Below are positions 27,053-39,000 of a DNA stretch of 64,000 nucleotides, piece after piece. The notes under the pieces are model-generated. The model was not told where the DNA came from. It saw only the letters and a program-made list of their open reading frames with translations, and made no database searches. A program made the translations under genes and the position numbers. Source of the stretch: Crossaster papposus (Eukaryota > Echinodermata > Asteroidea > Velatida > Solasteridae); NCBI GenBank assembly GCA_037893245.1, contig JBAIAA010000443.1:558001-622000 (forward strand), read 5' to 3'. The stretch's first letter is position 1. Every line of letters begins with the position of its first letter.

Positions 27053-30000
27053 CTAATAACAAAAAAATTTAAAAATCGAAATAATTGTCAGTTACCCTAA
27101 TGCTCACCACTACTTGTGTTTTTGTGTTTTAAATATTATGTGTGAAACTTTATGAGATAACTAATTAGAGCAACGCGCACGCACCAGTAACCTTAAAGGG
27201 ATAATATGCCATTTGTCAGTTGTGCATTTTTATCGTTTGAAGCAACAAAAGTGCTCAAAATATATAGAAAGGTGCTTAAAAAACAACCTGGTGAAATATT
27301 AGCTCTGTTAATGCTGCATATTCTGGGAAAAAAAAAGATGTTATAACATGTTGATTTCAATTCAAAATTTGCCGAGTCGCAATTTGAATTGAGACCACAA
27401 TCTGCATTAAGGGTGCATTCTCAGCCAGCGGATTACATCTACATATAACGCACTGAATTGAACAGGCTAATAATAGTAGTGCCCACATGCGCAACGTGCG
27501 TCGTTCGAACGCTTGCGCACAGTATGGTGCACACCAGGTCTAAAATTAGTATGGGCAATACCACATGCCTAAAGCTAATGCAAATGAGCCAAATGCACTT
27601 TAAAGGTAGATATCGAACAATTTTACTACCAAATTATTAGAAAATATCTTGTAGGCCAATGCGAAGCGAATTTGACGTCACGCGGTATTCGCTGCGAAAA
27701 TTCTCAAGATTTGTTTTGCAATTTCTTGTGAGAGCCAGGTAGGGACAATAATTTGGTGACAACCCGACTTTGCTTACATAGGAAAGCGTATTATTACGTC
27801 ATTACGCCTTGGGGCTATTGTCTATATTATGCCCCGCAACACTTATTCAACATACCTCAGTCTCTGCACAAGTCTCCAGGCGGAAGTTCTGCAGCATGCG
27901 AACCAATCCCATTTTAGTCTGTTCAACATAAGGAATTAAAAATACCAATTTAGGCACGGGTGTAAACTGGAATAGACCAGTTTCTTAAAGGCAAAAATCA
28001 CGCTGCGATTTTGGTCATTGGCAAATAGTGCAACGTGGATGGTACCCAGAAGTACACGGTTATTTCTTGGCACTCGTGCGGAAAGGAGCCCTGCTGATTT
28101 CCCTAGGCTTTGTGCGCATGGGACGTAATCCTTTTTATTTTGTTCCCCGTTAAAAACCACTTAGACAAGAAAGTATTACCTATGACGATTTCAGTGACTT
28201 TTATAAAAGACAAATGGGACAAATCCTAAAGAGAAATTGAGAGAAAATGACAAAACCTTTTGGCCTATTTATGTGCATGCGTACATGAATTTAAATGTAT
28301 TAGGAAAGGTTTAAAAGACAAGGAAGTTAATAATTGGGAACACGGTCGTTGTGTTAGTTTGAACAACAGCTTAAAAAGCTTACATTTGCGAACAAGGGTG
28401 GCTACAAGTAGGATTGAATGTTTTTGAATAAGTCCTCTACACACATCAGTGGCGTAGTCCGGGTTCGACTGAATTCCACGACCTCTTGCGTTCTACCAAA
28501 CCTTCAAATATGAATTATTACAAATCACATACCTGAAGCAGTGCAAAGCGCATTCCAACACCGAACGGAATCCAAGCGCACGGGTGGCACTTCTCACGTT
28601 GCTCCGGTGTGAACCTGTAAAAGCACAATTTTGTTAACGTCGCGATCAAAATCCTATTTTTGAGATAGTAATATCCTGCCAAGCTTCTTTTACACTATTT
28701 GAACAGAAGTTATCAGCAGATCGCAAGTGTCGCTTTTTCACCATCCCACCAAAATAGCAAAATTTAGTTTGTGCACTGCGGCATTATTGCAAAATAATAC
28801 ATTTAAAATTACAATGCAACTGTTGGAAACAAACTGTGATACACACTACTAAAACTCCCCTATACAGGGTGTATCAAAAAAAAGGAAACCCAACTTAAAA
28901 TAGTCACTGTGGCAAAACTATACATTTTACAGCAGAAACCATGGTATCATCTAAAATTAGATGACAAATGCTTTCTGATGATACTTTATTCATAAATTTT
29001 CGGTTACGCATCGCTGAGCAGCAGTGTGTTGGAATTTGGGTCAATTTTTTGAGGGGGCTCACTCTGATATGCAACAAAATTAACACTGACTCGTGTTTTT
29101 TTCTCTGAAATTTTATTCAAAAAATTTCCAAACACATTTCACTTTTTACACTGTCCAATGCCCTCCACATGCCCCCCTCCCCTCTCAAGACACAGTTGGC
29201 ATCGACGTCTCATGTCGTTCACGGCTGGTCGGATGGTACCTGGGATCTGTCGCAAAACTTCAACCTCGTGCTCTATTCTCTGTTGCAAGTCCTGCAGGTT
29301 GCGTGGAGGAGTTACAAACACTTTATCCTTCAGAAAAAAGTCACAAGGCGTCAGGTCGGGAGACCTGGGGGGCCATTCCACTGGGTGATAGAGTGCAATA
29401 ACGCGCTCATTGAAGAGCTCTCTGAGGCGTTCGCGAACTGCAATGAGGCGATGAGCTGGGGCACCATCTTGAGCCCACCACACGTAACGGAACATTCCAT
29501 TTTCATTTTGTCTGTCAAAGTGGAGTTCCATCTGAGGTACAACCTCTTCGTCAATCATTCAGAGGTAGGCCTGGCCATTGACGTTCCGCTGAAAGAAAAA
29601 TGGACCAAGGATCCTGCCATTTCCACACCGTCAGTTTCTCTCTGCTCATCCTTGTTTCAAAGTTGAAAGCAGGTGGCTGTCTTGCAGGGGCATATCGGAC
29701 GGTGTTGTGGGCATTCACCTCACCATTCATCGCAAAGCCTGATTCATCTCCTATCACGAAGTAGCGAAGAAATCTGGGGTTCCTGGCACACCGTTCAAGA
29801 AACCATTCGCAAAAAGCTCGTCTTCGCTCAAGGTCCGCTGGCAGCAGCTCATGACGGATGTGGATGTGGTAGGGATGATGATTAAAGGTCGCAGGGGCCA
29901 GTCCAACTCCATTCCGTCTGGCACTTGCTGTCGTACGGCTGCAATGTTTTCTTCAGTTCTTGCGGTCCTCCGCCTCCCCGAGTGCTCCCTGTTACGGTTA

Positions 30001-33000
30001 AGGCTCGTTCCGTAGTCTTGATACTTTTTTACGTTTGACCAGATGGTTTTCTTTGTGGGTGGTTCTCGATCAGGGAAAGTTTCTGCGAACGCATTCCGAG
30101 TGGCCTGAAAACTTCTGGTTTCGTGGTAAGTCTTCACCACAAAGATTCTCTGTTCTGGTGTAAGCTGAACCATTGTGATCTCAGGTACACACACTGTCTG
30201 AAGGCCTGTCAGAGCTCTTAGGCTTATCCACAAGTGGTTGCATAATCAACTAAGACATTTCCAGTTACACCCAAATCAATTATGAAAGGAGCCATGTTGA
30301 TTTCATTGACTTGGAAAGTGAGCCACCTCCAAAAATTGACCCAAATTCCAACACACTGCTGCTCAGCGATGCGTAACCGAAAATTCATTAATGAAGTATC
30401 GTCGGAAAGCATTTGTCGTCTACTTTTAGATGATACCATGGTTTCTGCTGTAAAATGTATAGTTTTGCCACAGTAACTATTTTAAGTTGGGTTTCCTTTT
30501 TTTTGATACACCCTGTATACACCGCTTGATTTTGCTGTTCTATTGCGACACTGGCCTGTTTTAAAGTTTTGTGTTCAGCGAGATCGGAACAAACGACAAA
30601 CCTAGTCTTGAGTCAAGACTACATAAAGGCCAATTTAAACTTGGCACGAATGCGACGAACATGAATTTGTTACGTTGGGGCACGTCTTCGCAAATCTTCG
30701 CAGCGAATGTTTTGTGATGTTCATTCGCTTCGCTTTCGCGTGAAGTATGAAATAAAGGTAGGATACACCATTGGTAATTGCTTGAATTACCATAAATGGG
30801 TGGATTTGTATTTTATAGTAAATATCGTTTAACTGGCCTGTCCAATGTTTAACAATCATAGATGCTGAGAAAAGCAAAAAAACGGCGTTCGTTTTCAACC
30901 GGCATCGGGCAGTGGTTCTTATGTTGTTCTTCAGGCTTGCGAGCTACAGTGCCCAGGGGGCTTTCCAGGGAACCTTGGTTTAATTTATTACCAGAAATAA
31001 TTATTAATAATAATATACGCACAAGATGGCTGGAGGATACATTCGCAGCGTCTCACATATGACCTGATCCAGATAGGTCATCTTGCTGATATTCTCAGGT
31101 GACAATCTCGTTCAACAACATGTGAGGAGATAGGAGGCGAAGCCCATTGTGGTGCTGGAGGTCTCAAAGCCAGCGAGAAAGAATAACAATTCCTGTACGT
31201 GACGACAAAATAATAAGCCAGTTTGGTATTCCAACTGCACATGTGCAAAGGATTTGAGGATTGTTTCTTTCGCGAAAAACTGGGCAGATATTGCACACAA
31301 GACTTTATGAGAGACGTAAAGCAAATCTAAATTCTTTAAAAAAAAATTGCAATCGAAATAACAAATAAAACACCTCAAAATACTTTGTTGTCCAAACATG
31401 TTTTGAAAAATGTTATTTCAGAAACAACTATCTCTTTCAATTTGCTGATACTTGATAGCATGCATACGATAAACATTTTTTCTCTGAAAACAAAAATCGT
31501 CAAATCTTGATGCGCATACGTGCAGTTTATTTGAAAGGAGTGTGTATAATTAATATCATGTTGTCACTGAGGTGGGTGTGCAAACAATTATGCTGGAAAG
31601 GTCTCTCACTTTCATGTTTGTTAAGGGAATAAATGTGTGTTCGAGAGGTTTTAATCACTCTGTTTAATACCGCTTGGAGTCTGGGTGCTGATAATTACCC
31701 GAGCCGAAGGCGAGGGTAATTATCAGCACCCAGACTCCAAGCGGTATTAAACAGAGTGATTAATACCGACCGAACACACATTTATTCCCATTCATAAATA
31801 CCTTTTTTTTGTAAAATTCAGCCAAAAAAACCCAAAAATCACGGAAAATTGTCGCAAGTAAATTTTGGTGTTTCGCCATTCTGTGTGTTTTCCCCTATCC
31901 ATGTTCACGGGCCACTGTCAAATGACATGTTTCCGCCTCTGTCGCTCTAAACAATACATGCAATAAAGCGTATTTACTATGAACCAGACTAAATGGCCAT
32001 TACTGCATTGGCAACCTCGTTCCCAGAGTGTCGAGCTGTACTCTATTTTCACATGAACTTTTCAGGCTCGGTCAAGAGGTTTGCATTTATTGCTTTTTTT
32101 TCAATGGTTTAAAATTACAATTTATTTAAAAATAGTTTTAAATATAATTATTTTCTCATCCCAGATTTCCTGATCTCCGAAACCCACCTTTTTTGGGGGG
32201 AAACTATTTATCTTCTTTCCCAAAAGTAAATAACTCTAGAAATTATGACATCACAACAAAAATAGCGCCGAGAAAGCAGACGATATTTTTACATCAACTT
32301 TTCAGGCTTTGCCAAGAAGATTATATTTATTAATCCATCTTTTATGGATTTAAATTACAACTCATTTAAAAAAGGGTTTGGACATAATTATTCTCTTTAC
32401 CCCAAATTTTCCTGAGCTTTATAACCCACCCACTTTTGGGGCAACAATTTAACTTCTTTGATTAAAATAAATATTTATCGAAAATGTGACGTCACTCCAA
32501 ATACGAAATGTTGCGCAACCAGTCGCGCAGCGCACTGAAAAGCCGTTCCTTTTATGTGCGATTTATGCATGGCACTTTGTGCGTGACCTCGTTTTTGAAT
32601 ACTTAATGAGCTGGCGACAACGCCTGGAATTTGGTCCGAAACATCCGTTTTATTCACTGGCTGTCAATATTATGTATATTTTCTTTTGGATAAGGAAACA
32701 TTTTGTTATATTATCAAATCAGATTGGAAATTATATGACATTTAGAGGGTGAAATTTATAACGTAAAAAAAGCTCCCGAACCAACAAATTGACCTTTAAA
32801 AAAAGACGAATTTTGTCCACCTTCTGGCAGCGGCCACAACCCAATTTCACATTCTATCACAAAACTGTAGATTTGGGGTTGATTTTAACTTAGTCCAGTC
32901 AGGGCGCAGACAATTATAACGTTCTCAATAAATTAACAAACGGAACATCCCGCCATGACAGTCCATAGTCTTCCTGCGCCCTCATTGGTCGAAAATGACG

Positions 33001-36000
33001 TCATTGAAAAAGGCTTCGTGTAGTTCATGCACATTTCAATACGCAGTTTTTTGTGTATTTTTTTTATTGCAAGCTCAAGCGAAAAGGATTCTGCCAATCA
33101 GTAATTTTTTTATCTTTTTAACAGTGGACCGATTAAAAAATAATAATATTGCCTGCGTAATACAATGTATACAGCCAAATATACACAAACAAAGCAACAA
33201 ATGATGTCGTTGTTTAAAATTTATATCTGTATTGTGAGGTTGGTTTATAAAAGAAACTGCACTTTTTATTTTAAACGTGCATGTTATTGCTTACATTAAT
33301 ATACCCTGTTGATGTTATACGACTTGAATACAATTGTTAAATTAAACCCTGAAATTGTAAAAACTTATTTTAATTACATCATGTACATGTACATAAATAC
33401 AGATTGAAGAAATGACCAAAATTAGGGTTGATAATGAGATAATAAATGTTTAGCAATTAGGCAAAACATTAACAAAAATATGGCCAACATTCAAATTAAA
33501 ATAATGACAACATAGTGAAGATGATAATTACCATCATCTTTGGCATAATGTTCAATGTGCAAACCATTAAGATTTATTATAAAAGTAAATAACGTTTTTT
33601 TTATCTTTGCTTGATGTTTTTGGCATAGTTTCTTTGTCATTAAATTATTGTAAATATTAAATTACAATGTATACCCGCTTCTAACATTGCAAAAACAAAT
33701 GATTTTAAATAAGACATAAATTTAGTAATATAGATGTTAATGCACATAAATTATATCACTGAATAGAAATAATACAATCTGCATTCATAAAGTAATATGC
33801 TGTTTGTGTCAAATTTACATTGTAGCTCAAAACTTTGTTGGCATAGTTTTTGGCATTAAGTCCTAGATGATTTGACAAACTGACCCGACTCGACCAGACT
33901 CGGTTTCGATCTGTTTCAGCTGCACTGTGTTTGCACAACACTGACACAAAGTCATGTATATTATTTAAAACACAAAAACATTTAAATCTGCATGTACAAA
34001 GCACGTGCTGCATATATCCACCAGTACATTTAAATCTTCCACTATTTTCAACACTAGATTATTTGTCCCAACATGAATCATTACAAATACAATAGGCCCC
34101 TATATCAGGCACAGTTGTGAGGTTGATGTCATGCTGTTGAAGCAGTAGTAAGGCCAAAAATTGTAGTACCGGGACGAGTCACTACCTGCAAATCAACCAA
34201 CTTTAGTAGTGATGTTCTCTTTGAGATGCTTTGCCTTTGGCCTTCTGTAGAGGTTCCCGACATGCTGGCAATGGCTGCGATGGCTGCGGTGGGCATGGAC
34301 ATGGTGGTGGACGGCATGACTACTACCTAGTATAAGAAACATATTGGAATTAAGACAGAAATATGAACTATGAAGTTTAGCACAATAATAGCAGTAACTA
34401 TTATTATTAAACAATTTGTTATAATTTTGAACAAAAACATAGGCCTAAGTCGTTTTTATACATGAAAGAAAAATCAATTTTGTATGCATGACATGAAGGC
34501 AGAAACCTAACTTTATCATATAAATAAGCCACACAATTAAAACAAAACAATTAATTTTGTTTCTGTTGGCTACTGTGCATATCCAGCACATGTAGGCCTA
34601 CATTTGTACATGTACATGCACCCCCTGTGTGCATAACACACGCTCTGCGTATGTACAAGCCGAAAGACATGGCCGGAAAAGTTGAAATCGCGCGCACGAA
34701 AATCGTCGCAAAATACATGAAACAAATGTCGCCACAGGCTAAATTGTATACCAAACGAAAGATCATTGCTTCCTTTATCGACGTGTAGTAATCATTTTTG
34801 GCAATATTTGTTAGTCCAGTCAGGGCGCAGAAACTAAACACACGACAACAAATTTCCTTAAAATCATACCATAACTTCGAGTGAACAAAATTCTGCCAAA
34901 AACATACTGAATCTCGTCATATTTTATATCATTCGATTCAGAAAATCGTTCGCTTTCCACTTACCATGCCATCTTGGAGAATCACTGCTTCGTTTGCAAC
35001 GTGTAGCTCGTGAAAACAAAGCGGTCGAACTCTCGCAATTACTCGCGTAAATCTCGTGGCCGATTTGCGACGCCGGCCCTGCAAATAAAGTTCGGGATAT
35101 GACCTCATTAACGCGGGCGCTGCGGACTGACTGATGTGTGGAGGCCACTTTTGTTGCCAACTGGGTTTAAACACTTCCAGCCATGTCTTTATCGTTCGTT
35201 TAATACCGGCCACGTGACGGGCTCTCGACCAATAGGAATGCCTAAACTGTCCCAGGTATTTATGAATATAAGTTTTTTAAAAGAAGCCTGCGCTATATTC
35301 CTCTGTCAGTTGTTTAAAGATCAGTTCCTACTCGGCGCGAATTTGTGACGTCAGGGCAAGTTTTCGCGTCACGATTTTGCAAAAGTTCAATACTCCGGGA
35401 AATTGCGCAGCGTATTACTACTTTATTCTCATAGGTAGTGTAGTAAGAGTACTGCAGTTTAGCCAAAGAGTATTTTGTAGTATTGGGTGACGATTTTTAA
35501 AACAAATATTGTGAAATGACAACTGTGCAAAGGTATCTAGGCTTTATTATGATAGTTTCGTCCGTATAAATAGACAATCCATTTTGGATTTATGACAGCA
35601 ATATTGGAAAAATAACACATTTTTAAAGCCTTCTGGCATCCCAGTTCACCGTATTATGGATGACAGAGCTTGAGCGAACACACAAAATTAATATGTAGAG
35701 TGCTGTGGCGCAGTGGCCTTCTTTACAAGGAGTAAATGGGTACCTCTGAGGGTGGAGATGGTTGTTACATAAGTTGCTTTGTGCCAAAATGGCAGAATAG
35801 AGCTGTACACTCCCCAGGGAGCTAAGATGGTATTTGGACTGTTTCGTGGGCAGGGATAATAATGACACAGCGCCTTGAGTAACAGTCTTGGTAGATACGT
35901 GACAGATCTTAAAATTGCCTATGGTTTTTATCATTCATGTGTGCTGACCTGTGACTTGAGTTCATCCATAGTCAGGGATTTCTTGCTCATGTGCTTGCGG

Positions 36001-39000
36001 TGTTCCTCTTCCAATCTCTCTTCCTCGGTCGCCTGGACCGATTTCACGTGGGCGTCTAGCATCAGCTGCAGGAAATCTATCCTCTGTAACAGAATATATA
36101 TGCCAATCATCAGGGATGTAGTCAAGTCCCTGCAAGTCCATCGCATGTCCATCGCAAGTCCATCGCAAGTCCTTCAGTTCCAATTCAAATCACAAGCTAT
36201 TCAAATCAGCTTTAACAAAAGCAGTCCTTTGTCATTGTTTATCCAGTTACTTGTGACTGCCTTTATGAAGGGACTTGTGACTGGCTTCACGAAAGGACTT
36301 GTGAACAGACTTGCAGGGACTCGACTACAACCCTGCCAATCATCATCAACAATTCGCCAATTTGATATTTCAACTGCGCAACAAGATTTGATAAAAAGAC
36401 AATAGAAACTTTGGTTCAAACAAAAGTTTAGACACACACACACAGTTATGTTTTGACCGGCAATCGTGGACAGGAGTCCGACCGTCTTCCCTCTTTTGTT
36501 TATACTCGTTTTCGGATGATCGCCATAGGATTTGTACACGAGTTGAGATCGTGGACGTTGTGTCAATCGTGGACTCATTGTTTGCCTCCCAATTCTTTTG
36601 TCCCACGACCACGATTGCCGGTCAATACAAACGCACACGACACCTGAAAGACTTCGCTGTCCAAACATTTTTTGAAATATGGTACTTCAGAACACGACAT
36701 TCTCTTTCAATTTGCTGGTACCCGCTATGCTTTTGAAAGGATACAATGAAATGTTTTTCTCGAAAGTTGGAATACTAAACTGGCTCATTGTGTTAAGTAA
36801 TTTACTGTGTAAAGGTGTTTGGTTTTGTGGAATACCAAAAAGTGTAAGCTTGCAATTTGCCAAGTAGTGCAAAAGTGTTTTTGGGTTTTTTTAAAGAGGA
36901 AAAACTATAGGGTAAGTCGGTGTATAGTGCACATAGTGCACTGTTTCAAGCGGACCACTTAACCAGTTCGCCCCGGGATTATTTTAACATCGCCGAGCCG
37001 ACAGGCGGGATTATTTTTAACGAAACTCGATCCGAAACTCTATTTGAGTTGACCAAAGGTCTGGTCACATGGGAACAGTAAACAACATAAACATATGAAT
37101 GCCTCTGTCGCTGCTTATTTCAATTTAGCTAGTGAAGTGACTTATCATTGGATAACCAGTTTTTCTTCGTTTGTTTGTTCATTTATTCAGCTCTAATCCG
37201 ACATAGATAAATAAATAAATAAGTAAATCAATCAATCAATCGTCAATAAATAAATACATACCCGCTCTGCTCCACTACTCCGCAGTTCCACTGCCTGGTC
37301 CATGATGTTCTCAAAGAAACTCATTGTTGACCGTTTGAAGGTAGTCATGTTAAAATAGTTTAGGACAGGAGCCAGGAATGGAGCTCCAACTACAGAGAAA
37401 CAAAACAGCATACCAATAATGGGGGTCGTGCACAACAAGCACCCCCTCAATGTTAAGAAACGGATAGCTGGGGAGTCACTATCGATGCCATCTTGGCAGA
37501 CTGCAGTTTATTTGGGTGAAGTGACTAATTCCCAGGTCTATCATTCAGAAGCACAACCTTATAAACCAGTTCGTGTCAGGTTACGGTGCAAGGTGTATAC
37601 ACGCAAAGTTTTTCTGGAATTCAAAACGGATGACAGATAAACCGTCACAAGTAAAGCTGGAAATATCTGTCAGCGACCGGCTCACAGCGAGCAAGGAAAA
37701 AAATATCAGGTTGTACTACCCAAAGATGCCGGCCTGAACCCGTTTCAAATTGAGGTTTGTGAAAAAACAAATCCCACGTCTGCGCCCGGTCAATATACAA
37801 ATAATCTTGGCACGAAGTGGTTAACAGGGTCTTTAAACGGACTACCCAGCCCAGCCCACCCCAGGAAAAACCTGGCAGATAAATGCACACAAGGCTATGG
37901 AGGACGGGGTAACCGAATCTGCATTCTGTGCATTTGTTTGCGTAATTGAAAACACGATAGAAACTTTTGTTTCAAAAACAGTTTGGACACAAAAGACACC
38001 TGAAAACACTGTTCGGACTTTTTGTTTTGTTTTTCTTCAAACAAGACGATCTCTGTAGATTTTCTGGTCGGTACCCGCTTCGCTTTTGAACGCATACGTT
38101 GAAATGTTTATCTTCAAATGGAAATCTTGCTGTGCACATACCGAGCTGGCTTATTACATTCACGTTGTCATTCTGAAACTGTTAACTTACTCCTTCATCT
38201 GCACGTTCTTGCCTTCTTTATGGTGTTTGGCAACCTTCCTCACCATCGGATCCAAGCAGCTGTTGATGAGTGGCGCCATCTGAACAGATGATCACAAAAT
38301 CATCAAATATTTTCACAAACTAAGAATTTGATAACAAATATTTATTTGATGAAATTTTAGTAACTTTAAATTAAGAGAGATACATGAGGGGGGTGGCTTA
38401 AACAGTAGAGAAGTGGGGGGGGGGGGGCTGACTATAGTGTATTCATGGACAAGTCAAAGTGGAAACCAACTAAGTGAATCGTGTGACAAAAGCTGTCGAT
38501 GAAAGAAGAATCTCGTCAAAAAGAACGTCAAAACTAACATCAGAATAACATGCCTCTAGTTTGGCCCTCACTGGTAAAATAAAAACAAGTGCGAATTCGT
38601 GTAGGAGCCGCATTGTTGTGTATTGGTCTAGTTCAATGTGTATTGGTCGACGCGGCTAAAAAGTATGTCAAGGTCCAGAAATCCTCAACTTCAAACCCGA
38701 CAACTCACCAGCTTCATCTTTGAGCCGCTGAACGTTGGACTGAGGATTCCACGTACGTCCTTCCAATGGTCATCTCTTAGGACAGTCAATGCCTTGTGAA
38801 ATGGCTTGTTATCAAGGGGCTGCTTCTGTGAGGTGCAAACAAAATAATCAATAGATAACTCGAAAGTCGGTCATCTTTGTTGGAAAACTCCAACTGTGTA
38901 TGCTACGCAATTGAGCATGCATCGCACAGTGTGGAAAATGTTCCAAACGCGTGCTTGTTGTTAGAAATGTTGCAATACAGCGCAGCCGACACACGATATA

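Larger units (their letters stand above)
31193..35948. other. Long P450 intron with palindrome and diverged repeats
   Basis: It holds a 165-bp palindrome (31625-31789) and a diverged tandem duplication of about 240 bp (about 32040-32520). Two copies of TTAGTCCAGTCAGGGCGCAG lie at about 32890 and 34812. Long AT-rich DNA at 33.2-34.1 kb and a SINE copy at 35.7 kb follow. No gene is seen. Confidence 0.5.
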
